Shown here: positions 1-5,751 of the stretch, piece after piece
How positions within the stretch are numbered: the first letter of the stretch is position 1
Layout: each line of letters begins with the position of its first letter
Assembly (NCBI GenBank): GCA_020026115.1
Contig: JAHHQY010000044.1
Span: 1-9,624, forward strand
DNA from: Actinobacillus sp.
Lineage (GTDB): Bacteria > Pseudomonadota > Gammaproteobacteria > Enterobacterales > Pasteurellaceae
Length of the DNA: 9,624 nt
Direction of reading: 5' to 3'
Made by a program: the position numbers and the translations under genes
Notes under the pieces: model-generated
The model's database searches: none
Told to the model about the DNA's origin: nothing
Seen by the model: the letters and a program-made list of their open reading frames with translations, nothing else

Positions 1-47
1 GACTGTTAATCCGTATGTCGCTGGTTCAAGTCCAGCAAGAGGAGCCA
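1..47 (+). tRNA. tRNA-Asn(GUU), 3' part only
   Basis: The window opens inside a tRNA. The sequence gactGTTaatc gives a seven-base anticodon loop with anticodon GTT at 4-6, followed by the variable region, a T-arm with GGTTCAAGTCC, the acceptor strand and an encoded CCA at 45-47. This matches bacterial tRNA-Asn closely. The D-arm and 5' acceptor strand lie before the window. Confidence 0.93.
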
Positions 48-56
48 AATTCTAAG

Positions 57-85
57 AAGCCGCTAATTTTTAGCGGCTTTTTTTT
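57..85 (+). terminator. Rho-independent terminator after tRNA-Asn
   Basis: The arms AAGCCGCTAA (57-66) and TTAGCGGCTT (70-79) form a perfect 10-bp stem with a three-base loop, followed by an unbroken T run to 85. It lies 10 nt after the tRNA CCA end and ends the tRNA transcript. It also sits just past the stop codon of the converging envC gene. An A run on the other flank is lacking, so it should work mainly on the plus strand. Confidence 0.9.
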
Positions 86-88
86 ATG

Positions 89-1228
89 TCATTTTTTTAG
101 CCAAAGCAGTGGATTTTGACTTTCCCCGCAACGAGTAATTTTAAAATATAACCCACTTTGCTGTTCACCGTTAATTTGTCCAACATGAGCAATCACTTGT
201 CCTGCTTGCACCACATCTCCGACTTTTACATTGATATTTTGATTATAGCCATAAAGGGATAAATCTTTTTCGCCATGTTTTAAAACAATAAGCCAACCAT
301 AACCCGCTAATTTGCTTGCAGAAATCACTTCTCCTGGATAAATCGCTTTTACTTTTGTGCCAAAAGGCGCTTGAATAACCACGCCACTCCAACGCAACTC
401 GCCTAATTGATGACTACCAAAAGTATGCAAAATTTTTCCTTTTACAGGCGCGCTATGTTGATATTTTGCTGGCCCTAAACCGCGCTGAGCTAAGCTTAAC
501 AAGGCTTTATTACGCGCTTCTTGTTGGCGTAACAAGGCTTGCTGTTTAGCCTTAGCAATTTGTGCCTGTAAGGCTTTTTCATTAGCGATAAGTTCGGCTA
601 ATTTTTTTTGTTCAAGGGTAAGAATTTCTTGTAACTGCGTTAAACGCTGTTGATAATTTTCTTGGCTAATTTTTTGTTTTTGCTGTAATTGGCTTAATTC
701 TGCTTGTTGCTTTTGTAGTTCTTCTTGTTCATTTTTTAAGGCGTCATTTTGTGCAACTAAAGCCTTCTCGTTATTTTGTAAGGCTTGTAATAATTGAGTT
801 TTTTGCGCATATAAACGTTGCATATATTGTTTTAGCACCAAATTTTTCGCCGGTTGTTCGCCTAGGATTTTTTCTAAAAAATTAGGATTAAGCTTTGCTT
901 GATAAATGGTGTGAATAATTTCTTTTAATTCTTCTTTTTGCTGATGCAATTTTGATTGCAAACGTTGTTGTTCTTGTTGAATTTCATTTTGTTTTTGTTT
1001 GGTTTTGAGTATTTTTTGCTGTAATTGATGTAAATTTTTCGCGCTTTGTTGAAGTTCTTTTTTTAAAGCATTTACTTCATTTTGCAAACTTTTTTTATTT
1101 TTTAGATGAGAATCAACGGTGGACTTTTGTTGAGAAATTTGCGCTTGCAACTGCGTTAATTCATGAGCAAAACTCACATTTAGCAATAAACTGCTTACGC
1201 AAAGGGAAAGAAAAATATTTTTTTTCAT
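89..1228 (-). CDS. envC: Murein hydrolase activator EnvC
   Basis: This is a periplasmic activator of the septal N-acetylmuramoyl-L-alanine amidases (AmiA/AmiB type), normally recruited by FtsEX. The 379-residue product has a signal peptide (about 1-21, cleavage after SFA), long Gln/Lys/Leu-rich coiled coils (about 24-110 and 145-245) interrupted by a loop near 115-140, and a C-terminal LytM/M23-like domain (about 262-379). The LytM domain lacks the zinc ligands of active M23 peptidases: the usual H-x3-D region reads RWSGVVI, the HxH region reads LYGYNQ, and the last His site reads GLYFKI. This degeneracy is the hallmark of EnvC-type activators rather than hydrolases. I chose the ATG at 1226-1228 over an upstream in-frame ATG at 1276 because the signal peptide begins there and TAAGGT precedes it. 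It is divergent from the glycosyltransferase gene and converges on tRNA-Asn. Confidence 0.93.
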   Translation of the reverse strand: MKKNIFLSLCVSSLLLNVSFAHELTQLQAQISQQKSTVDSHLKNKKSLQNEVNALKKELQQSAKNLHQLQQKILKTKQKQNEIQQEQQRLQSKLHQQKEELKEIIHTIYQAKLNPNFLEKILGEQPAKNLVLKQYMQRLYAQKTQLLQALQNNEKALVAQNDALKNEQEELQKQQAELSQLQQKQKISQENYQQRLTQLQEILTLEQKKLAELIANEKALQAQIAKAKQQALLRQQEARNKALLSLAQRGLGPAKYQHSAPVKGKILHTFGSHQLGELRWSGVVIQAPFGTKVKAIYPGEVISASKLAGYGWLIVLKHGEKDLSLYGYNQNINVKVGDVVQAGQVIAHVGQINGEQQSGLYFKITRCGESQNPLLWLKK

Positions 1229-1256
1229 TTTTATCAATACCTTAAAAAGAGTGTAA

Positions 1257-1285
1257 AATATAGCACCATTTAGCAAAAAAATTAA
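1257..1285 (-). promoter_or_regulatory. Probable envC promoter (extended -10)
   Basis: On the minus strand, TATATT (1257-1262) is preceded by TGC (1263-1265), forming an extended -10 element. The -35 region 17 bp further up (TTAATT) is weak, as is usual for extended -10 promoters. The extended -10 would put the start close to the chosen envC ATG at 1228, which supports that start over the upstream one at 1276. A plus-strand candidate for the divergent glycosyltransferase overlaps it (TTATCA at 1231-1236, 17 bp, TAAAAT at 1254-1259), but I hold that one with low confidence. Confidence 0.5.
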
Positions 1286-1310
1286 ACGTTATTAAAAGGA
1301 AACGAAAAGT

Positions 1311-2150
1311 ATGAATATTGTATTTAATTCTGATGATAATTATGCGCCTTATTTAAGTACGGTTCTTTTGAGTATTATTAAACAGCATCTAGAAACGCCT
1401 GTGCATTTTTGGATTTTAGAATTAAATATGGCGGAAGAATCACAAAAGTATTTAACGCAACTTTGTGCTCAATACAATAAAGAAATTACCTTCATTCATA
1501 TTAAAGAAGATGATTTTAGCGATTTACCTTTAACGGTGAAATATATTTCACCTGTGACGTATGCGCGTTTATTTATGGCGCAGTATTTACCACAAGATTT
1601 GGACAAAGTACTTTATTTAGATATTGATTTAATGGTAAATCAGCCTTTAACGGATTTTTATCAAACAGATTTAACTCATTACGTTCTAGCGGCGGTGCCA
1701 GATGTCTTACTGAGCGGTTTGCAAGCGGACTATAAAGCAACTTTAGGTTTAACGGAAAAGGATATTTATTTTAATGCAGGCGTGCTTTTAATTAATTTAA
1801 AGGCATATCGCAAATATAATATGCGAGCGGAAATTTTGCAGATGTTAAAAAATTGCCCAGAATTTTCTTATCAAGACCAAGATATGTTGAATTATATTTT
1901 TAAAGGTCAGGTTTTATTTTGTGATTTACGTTATAACTTCCAATCAGCTTTACGTCAAAATTTCAGTAAATTTAAACAATTACAATCACTATTGGGCCAT
2001 GTTAATTGCACAATGCCCGTTGCGATCTTTCACGATACGGGACGCGTTAAAGCTTGGAATGTGAAATCTTCTAATATTAGCAGTGTGCTTTTTAGTCAAT
2101 ATTTAAGCTTATTAACCCCCCCCTACCTAAAAGTTGGGAAAGTAAAATAG
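1311..2150 (+). CDS. GT8-family LPS glycosyltransferase with frameshifted C-terminus
   Basis: This is a cytoplasmic-face sugar transferase of glycosyltransferase family 8 (LgtC/WaaJ-like), which would transfer a hexose, probably galactose or glucose, from a UDP-sugar to the LPS/LOS core. Visible features in order are: the N-terminal nucleotide-binding segment NSDDNYAPYLSTVL (6-19), the metal-binding DxD at D104-I-D106 in YLDIDLMV, FNAGVLLINL (154-163), DQD (189-191), and IFHDTGRVKAW (239-249), the counterpart of the family's H-x-x-G-x-x-K-P-W, with H241 as probable third metal ligand. Domain and catalytic residues are complete. After residue 268 the frame passes through a C8 run and ends in an unrelated 10-residue tail, giving 279 aa. 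One extra C, or two fewer, would give 304-305 aa, close to LgtC at about 310. The RBS AAGGA (1296-1300) lies 10 nt before the ATG. The sugar and acceptor cannot be named. Confidence 0.88.
   Translation: MNIVFNSDDNYAPYLSTVLLSIIKQHLETPVHFWILELNMAEESQKYLTQLCAQYNKEITFIHIKEDDFSDLPLTVKYISPVTYARLFMAQYLPQDLDKVLYLDIDLMVNQPLTDFYQTDLTHYVLAAVPDVLLSGLQADYKATLGLTEKDIYFNAGVLLINLKAYRKYNMRAEILQMLKNCPEFSYQDQDMLNYIFKGQVLFCDLRYNFQSALRQNFSKFKQLQSLLGHVNCTMPVAIFHDTGRVKAWNVKSSNISSVLFSQYLSLLTPPYLKVGKVK
2116..2123 (+). repeat. C8 homopolymer in glycosyltransferase 3' end
   Basis: Eight consecutive C residues lie in an otherwise A+T-rich gene (sequence attaa-C8-tacc). With C8, translation stops at 2150. With C9 or C6 it would run into the intact downstream frame ending at 2227. 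With C7 it would stop after two further codons. Homopolymeric C/G tracts of this length are known slipped-strand sites in LPS genes of host-adapted bacteria. Confidence 0.9.
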
Positions 2151-2227
2151 CAAAAGTGCCTTTTAGTATGCGCATTAAAAGAATTTTGCGTAAATGGAAA
2201 TATCAATATATTTACCGAATTTATTAA
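2123..2227 (+). other. Out-of-phase C-terminal tail of the glycosyltransferase
   Basis: Starting from the end of the C tract, the frame beginning CTA CCT AAA encodes 34 residues, LPKSWESKIA and then a strongly basic, aromatic segment containing MRIKRILRKWKYQ, ending at TAA (2225-2227). It has ten Lys/Arg and one acidic residue. In the GT8 enzyme LgtC such a basic, amphipathic C-terminus is the membrane-attachment segment. Its intact coding sense shows that the frameshift is recent or reversible. It has no start codon or ribosome binding site of its own, so it is not a separate gene. Confidence 0.8.
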
Positions 2228-2268
2228 GAAAAAACTCTGCAAAGATCGCACGCCTTTGGATTTTTGGC

Positions 2269-2274
2269 TATAAT
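2269..2274 (+). promoter_or_regulatory. Probable gpmA promoter -10 box
   Basis: A perfect TATAAT stands 44 bp before the gpmA start codon, in the gap after the glycosyltransferase tail. I see no good -35 at 16-18 bp (the sequence there is close to TCGCAC), so strength rests on the -10 box, or an activator is involved. It implies that gpmA is transcribed independently of the glycosyltransferase. Confidence 0.55.
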
Positions 2275-2317
2275 AAGCAAAGTTTTTTATTAACTTTTTG
2301 AAACGAAGGAGTTTCTC

Positions 2318-3001
2318 ATGGAATTAGTGTTTATTCGTCACGGTTTTAGTGAATGGAATGCAAAAAACTTGTTTACAGGTTGGCGCGATGTCAATTTAAC
2401 AGAACGTGGTGTGAGTGAAGCGCAAGCTGCAGGTAAAAAATTACTTGAAGCGGGCTATGAATTTGATATCGCATTTACTTCAGTTTTAACACGTGCAATT
2501 AAAACTTGTAATATCGTGTTGGAAGAATCTCACCAACTTTGGATTCCACAAATTAAAAACTGGCGTTTAAATGAACGTCATTATGGGGCTTTACAAGGTT
2601 TAGATAAAAAAGCAACGGCAGAAAAATACGGTGAAGAACAAGTTCATGTATGGCGCCGTTCTTACGACACATTACCACCATTATTATCCCCTGAAGACCC
2701 AAATTCAGCTCATAATGATCGTCGTTATGCGAACTTACCTGCTGACGTTGTACCAAATGGTGAAAACTTAAAAGTGACTTTAGAACGTGTTTTACCTTTC
2801 TGGGAAGATCAAATTGCACCAGCATTATTAGAGAAAAAACGTGTTTTAGTTGTTGCGCACGGTAACTCTTTACGCGCTTTAGCTAAACATATTATCGGCA
2901 TTTCTGATGAAGACATTATGGATTTTGAAATTCCAACAGGACAACCATTAGTACTTCAATTAGATGAAAAATTAAACTTCTTAGGTAAACATTACCTTTA
3001 A
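2318..3001 (+). CDS. gpmA: 2,3-bisphosphoglycerate-dependent phosphoglycerate mutase
   Basis: This cytosolic glycolytic/gluconeogenic enzyme interconverts 3- and 2-phosphoglycerate through a phosphohistidine intermediate primed by 2,3-bisphosphoglycerate. The 227-residue product shows the histidine phosphatase signature IRHGFSEWN at 6-14, with R7 and the phosphorylated H8. It also has TRA with R59, the catalytic-acid segment RLNERHYGAL with E86, and the second active-site His in VVAHGNSLRAL (H181). The insert at about 90-150 that distinguishes dPGM from smaller phosphatases of the superfamily is present (GLDKKATAEKYG, VWRRSYDTLPP), so this is GpmA rather than a cobC/phoE-like phosphatase. A strong RBS, AAGGAG (2306-2311), lies 6 nt before the ATG. 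It is probably monocistronic, between its own promoter and a strong terminator. Confidence 0.97.
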   Translation: MELVFIRHGFSEWNAKNLFTGWRDVNLTERGVSEAQAAGKKLLEAGYEFDIAFTSVLTRAIKTCNIVLEESHQLWIPQIKNWRLNERHYGALQGLDKKATAEKYGEEQVHVWRRSYDTLPPLLSPEDPNSAHNDRRYANLPADVVPNGENLKVTLERVLPFWEDQIAPALLEKKRVLVVAHGNSLRALAKHIIGISDEDIMDFEIPTGQPLVLQLDEKLNFLGKHYL

Positions 3002-3016
3002 GAAAGTGAAAAAAGA

Positions 3017-3042
3017 AAAGGCGCAGGAATGCGCCTTTTTTT
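3017..3042 (+). terminator. gpmA terminator
   Basis: AAAGGCGCA (3017-3025) and TGCGCCTTT (3030-3038) form a perfect 9-bp stem closed by a GGAA tetraloop, with a T run to 3042. It starts 15 nt after the gpmA stop. The A-rich flank before the stem would give a U-rich tract on the other strand, so it may also act as a backstop for transcripts coming from pepP. Confidence 0.93.
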
Positions 3043-3056
3043 ATGCTTTTTCGTTG

Positions 3057-3088
3057 AAAAAAAACTCGCACCGAATTTTCGGCGCGAG
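3057..3088 (-). terminator. pepP terminator made of an inverted TCGCGCCGAA pair
   Basis: Read on the minus strand, CTCGCGCCGAA (3088-3078) and TTCGGTGCGAG (3075-3065) pair over 11 positions with one mismatch (position 3070) and a two-base centre, so in practice the terminal A-T pairs would open into a small AT loop. Eight T residues follow (3064-3057). It begins 8 nt after the pepP stop. Together with the gpmA terminator it forms a back-to-back pair isolating two converging genes. Confidence 0.85.
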
Positions 3089-3096
3089 AGCTGAAA

Positions 3097-4428
3097 TTAT
3101 TTTTCAGCCATTAAGGCTTCGATTTCTTCCATTTCTTTTGGCACAGCGGAAGTTAAATTTTTATTACCGTATTCGGTAATTAAAATATCGTCTTCGATGC
3201 GTACGCCAATACTTTTATATTTTTCAGGAATATCCAGTTTTTCGGATAAATAAAGCCCAGGTTCTACGGTAATGACCATACCTGGTTCTAATGGGCGATC
3301 GCGTTTTTTGCTATTGCGATCGGCATTGTTGCGATCTTTTGAATAAGAGCCAGCATCATGCACATCCAAACCAAGCCAGTGGCCAAGACTGTGCATATAG
3401 AAAGGACGGTAGGCTTCATTTTGGATTAAGGTTTCAACATCGCCATGTAAAACGCCTAATTCTACTAAACCTTCAACCATAATTCGGATAACTTCAGCAT
3501 TAACATCTTGCACGCAATTACCGGGTACTAAAAGCTCAATCGCTCGTTTTTGAGCGGTTAAAACGAGTTGATAAATATCTTTTTGAGCATCGCTAAATTT
3601 TCCGTTTACTGGGAAAGTTCGGCTAATATCACCGGCGTACATGGCAAATTCTGCGCCCGCGTCAATCATCAATAAGTCGCCGTCTTTTAGCGGTTGGTCA
3701 TTTTCGGTGTAATGCAAAATGCAAGCGTTTTCACCACCGGCTACAATACTGCCATAAGATTCATAACGTGCGCCGTGGCGATTAAATTCGTGAAGGATTT
3801 CGCTGGCAATTTCATATTCCATACGATTAGGGCGAGTTTCACGCATCGCACGAATATGGGCGAGGGCAGAAATTTGCGCCGCTTGTTGCATTAAAGCAAT
3901 TTCCGCGCGAGATTTAAATAAACGCATTTCATCAAGAATTAAAGCGAAATTTTCCTGTTCGCTAAAATGTGGCAATTTAGCACAAAATTCGGCGCGAGCT
4001 TTAGCGCAATCTTGTTGAGTTGGACGTAAATATAAACAGGATAAATTCTGCGTTAACTCAGGGAAGATTTTCTCAAAATCAGCAATATCAAAGGCTTTAT
4101 CAAGATTTAATGCGCTTGGTGCTTTTTCAATGCCTAAACGGCGACCATGCCAGGTTTCCATTAAGGGATCATTGGGACGTAAGAAAAGTACGCTTTCTTG
4201 GCGATCCCCTTGTTTGATTAAGACTAAAATGGCGCTCGGCTCGTTAAATCCAGTTAAATACCAGAAATTACTTTCTTGGCGGAATGGATAATTACAGTCA
4301 TTATTGCGTGTTTGTTCTTCTGCTGAAAATAATACCGCCACGCTATTATTGGCCATTTGAGTGAAAACACGGCGACGACGTTCGGCAAATTCAGCCATCG
4401 GCAATTCGGTTAAATAAGCGAGATCCAT
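3097..4428 (-). CDS. pepP: Xaa-Pro aminopeptidase (aminopeptidase P)
   Basis: This cytosolic dimanganese peptidase removes the N-terminal residue from peptides with proline in second position. The 443-residue protein has an N-terminal aminopeptidase-P domain (about 5-135, with NNDCNYPFRQESNFWYLTGF) and a C-terminal pita-bread M24 domain. The five metal ligands are all visible: D256 (MIDAG), D267 (YAGDISRTFP), H350 (HSLGHWLGLDVHD), E389 (TVEPGLYL) and E412 (VRIEDD). H239 and H357 are also kept. Against E. coli PepP as I recall it, the H350-E389 spacing is 39 rather than 29 residues: an Asn/Asp/Arg/Lys-rich insertion sits at about 366-378. The RBS AAGGAG lies 8 nt before the ATG. The gene follows ygfB by 20 nt and is almost certainly co-transcribed with it. 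Unlike the E. coli operon, no ubiH follows; a terminator does. Confidence 0.96.
   Translation of the reverse strand: MDLAYLTELPMAEFAERRRRVFTQMANNSVAVLFSAEEQTRNNDCNYPFRQESNFWYLTGFNEPSAILVLIKQGDRQESVLFLRPNDPLMETWHGRRLGIEKAPSALNLDKAFDIADFEKIFPELTQNLSCLYLRPTQQDCAKARAEFCAKLPHFSEQENFALILDEMRLFKSRAEIALMQQAAQISALAHIRAMRETRPNRMEYEIASEILHEFNRHGARYESYGSIVAGGENACILHYTENDQPLKDGDLLMIDAGAEFAMYAGDISRTFPVNGKFSDAQKDIYQLVLTAQKRAIELLVPGNCVQDVNAEVIRIMVEGLVELGVLHGDVETLIQNEAYRPFYMHSLGHWLGLDVHDAGSYSKDRNNADRNSKKRDRPLEPGMVITVEPGLYLSEKLDIPEKYKSIGVRIEDDILITEYGNKNLTSAVPKEMEEIEALMAEK
3295..3336. repeat. Three GCGATC copies inside pepP
   Basis: GCGATC occurs at 3295-3300 (inside the palindrome GCGATCGC, 3295-3302), 3316-3321 and 3331-3336. 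The 42-bp stretch encodes the Asp-Arg-rich insertion in PepP, with an Asp-Arg pair at each copy. Spacing is 21 and 15 bp, both multiples of three, as expected for an in-frame local expansion. Confidence 0.7.
3988..3997 (-). repeat. TCGCGCCGAA motif copy in pepP
   Basis: An exact copy of the recurrent 10-mer on the minus strand, followed by TTTTG. It encodes Arg-Ala-Glu in PepP (ARAEF, near residue 145), so protein coding alone could explain it. A one-mismatch relative, TCGCGCGGAA, lies nearby at 3901-3910 and also encodes Arg-Ala-Glu (KSRAE). Confidence 0.6.
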
Positions 4429-4448
4429 TTTTTTCTCCTTAAATTGAA

Positions 4449-5021
4449 TTAATGTAGTGTTGGATTATCCTGAATGGAATTGTATTTTGCACAAAAATGC
4501 ACATAAAATAATAAAACGGTAGCACTAATGTAATCAATCACTTCTTCAACAGCATCAGCAAGTTCTTGTTTATCTTCATCTTCATCGTAGCTTAATTTAG
4601 CAATTTCTTGTAAATCATCTAAGCCTTCGCCTACTTCACCGGTTTGTTTATCTAAATCTTTTTGCATTAAGCCTAAACCAAGTAAAAAGTGGTTAATCCA
4701 ACCTGAAAGGGCATCGGCTTGCGCAAATACATCTTCACAGGTGGTTTCGTTATTAGGTAAGAAAAGACGGAAATTGAAAGAAAGCGGATTGCGTAATAAA
4801 TTTTGCGTGTCTTGGAAAAGGCTTTCGCTACTTTCCATTAATGTTGCAGGATAAGCTTGGTCATCATTGGTAAATTTGAATAATAAACTTTGCCATTGTT
4901 CATCGGCGACATTGCCACAAATAAGGCCAGTTAAAAAACCGTGTAATTCGGCAGGATTGATACCAATTTCCGCTTGTTGTAATAATTGGTTTAATGATGA
5001 GTATCGAGAGTTTTTTAGCAT
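4449..5021 (-). CDS. ygfB: YgfB/YecA (UPF0149) family protein
   Basis: This is a small cytosolic, mostly helical protein of the UPF0149 family, 190 aa (E. coli YgfB is about 192). The family signature LHGFLTGLICG lies at 26-36. The rest shows the typical SGWINHFLLGLGL segment (106-118), an acidic patch YDEDEDKQELADAVEEVIDYI (145-165, shown by its key residues D146, D148 and D150) and the C-terminal VLLFYVHF (169-176). The molecular function is not settled: in Pseudomonas aeruginosa YgfB interferes with an antiterminator, AlpA, that controls an amidase gene, but that need not apply here. The start at 5019-5021 was chosen over an in-frame ATG at 5057 because AAGGAG stands 6 nt before it and the family begins there. 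It is the first gene of an operon with pepP and divergent from zapA, as in many gammaproteobacteria. Confidence 0.93.
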   Translation of the reverse strand: MLKNSRYSSLNQLLQQAEIGINPAELHGFLTGLICGNVADEQWQSLLFKFTNDDQAYPATLMESSESLFQDTQNLLRNPLSFNFRLFLPNNETTCEDVFAQADALSGWINHFLLGLGLMQKDLDKQTGEVGEGLDDLQEIAKLSYDEDEDKQELADAVEEVIDYISATVLLFYVHFCAKYNSIQDNPTLH

Positions 5022-5047
5022 AATCAGCTCCTTAAAAAATGATGCGT

Positions 5048-5077
5048 AGTTTAGCATTTTTAAATCAGGTTATTCAA
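5048..5077 (-). promoter_or_regulatory. Probable ygfB-pepP promoter
   Basis: On the minus strand, TTGAAT (5077-5072) and TAAACT (5053-5048) are separated by 18 bp, with TGC directly before the -10 (extended -10). The -10 box overlaps the rejected upstream ATG at 5057, which supports the downstream ygfB start. Confidence 0.6.
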
Positions 5078-5129
5078 AATTAAGCAAGAAAAAAGCTTTG
5101 CCTTTTTATACCGATTTGAAGTCAGATTG

Positions 5130-5138
5130 TGGCATAAT
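5130..5138 (+). promoter_or_regulatory. Probable zapA promoter (extended -10)
   Basis: TGGCATAAT forms an extended -10 (TG-n-CATAAT, hexamer 5133-5138) 34 bp before the zapA ATG. No clear -35 lies at 16-18 bp. It is divergent from the ygfB promoter, about 50 bp away. Confidence 0.45.
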
Positions 5139-5172
5139 AAAAAAACTTTTTATTTAAATTATTGGAGAAATT

Positions 5173-5475
5173 ATGTCCGCATCCCCTGTTGAAGTGACTG
5201 TTTTTGGTCAAGTATTACGTTTAGGTTGTCCTGAAGGGCAAGAGGAGTTTCTTCGCCAAGCCGCACAAGAACTAAGCGACCGCGTTTTAAAAATGAAAGA
5301 ACGTACAGGGATTATTAGCACAGAGCGCGTACTTTCGATCGTGGCGTTAAATTTAAGTTTTGAATTATTGCAAGAGCAACAAAAACATAAAAATTTAGAA
5401 AGTATCATTGCTGAACGTATTCAACAACTTGATAGTTCCCTTGAACGCGTCAATATTTCTAAAGGCAATTTTTAA
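5173..5475 (+). CDS. zapA: Cell division protein ZapA
   Basis: This FtsZ-associated protein bundles and cross-links FtsZ protofilaments at midcell, early in Z-ring assembly. At 100 aa it has the normal length. The N-terminal globular part (about 1-45) carries the family pattern VEVTVFGQVLRLGCPEGQE followed by LRQAAQELSDRV. The C-terminal half, about 50-95, is a long helix for the antiparallel tetramer coiled coil (ALNLSFELLQEQQK onward). The RBS TGGAGA (5163-5168) precedes the ATG. It lies directly upstream of the 6S RNA gene and fau, the classical gammaproteobacterial zapA-ssrS-fau order, which makes the identification firm despite the small size. Confidence 0.94.
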   Translation: MSASPVEVTVFGQVLRLGCPEGQEEFLRQAAQELSDRVLKMKERTGIISTERVLSIVALNLSFELLQEQQKHKNLESIIAERIQQLDSSLERVNISKGNF

Positions 5476-5556
5476 TTGTTTAAAAATTATGAAAGCTCAT
5501 TAAATTCCATAAAATAAGCTAGTTTTCAGTAAAAAATTAAGTTAGTATTGCAACAG

Positions 5557-5735
5557 ATTTCCTGAGATGCTCGCCAGCGGATGATGTCCCTGAGCCGATA
5601 ATTAAAATCTATCGAGTTGGTTTCCAAGTATTGGTGTGTAGGCTTACCTTGTAGTAAGAAACCTAAAAATATTTTAACTAACTCCCTTGAACCTTCGGGT
5701 TCAAGGACTTAATCTGCAGCGGCATCTTGGGTTTT
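5557..5735 (+). ncRNA. ssrS: 6S RNA
   Basis: 6S RNA mimics an open promoter and sequesters sigma70-RNA polymerase in stationary phase. The location between zapA and fau is diagnostic. The 5' part reads ATTTCCTGAGATGCTCGCCAGCGG and then GTCCCTGAGCCGATA, close to E. coli 6S. The 3' part has CCTTGAACC-TTCG-GGTTCAAGG (5685-5706), a perfect 9-bp hairpin with a UUCG loop, then CTGCAGCGGCATCTTGGG. The ends pair: 5561-5570 with 5722-5731, ten pairs including two G-U. A T run (5732-5737) follows the closing stem. The length of about 179 nt fits the family (E. coli 183). The ends are set by pairing and could be off by a few bases. A possible promoter -10 is TAGTAT (5543-5548), with no convincing -35. 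fau probably shares this transcript. Confidence 0.93.
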
Positions 5736-5751
5736 TTCTTTTGGAAAATCC

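Noticed and set aside
89..1228. EnvC read as an active M23 zinc endopeptidase
   Set aside because: All zinc-binding positions of the LytM domain are replaced, as in known non-catalytic EnvC activators.
1229..1276. 16-residue N-terminal extension of EnvC from an ATG at 1276
   Set aside because: The signal peptide starts at the ATG at 1228, which has its own ribosome binding site, and the extension would overlap the likely -10 box at 1257-1262.
2553..2825. Open frame of 90 codons antisense to gpmA
   Set aside because: It is the mirror of a highly conserved gene, shows no family features and has no ribosome binding site.
5022..5057. 12-residue N-terminal extension of YgfB
   Set aside because: The inner ATG at 5021 has an ideal AAGGAG 6 nt upstream, and the outer ATG overlaps the predicted promoter -10.
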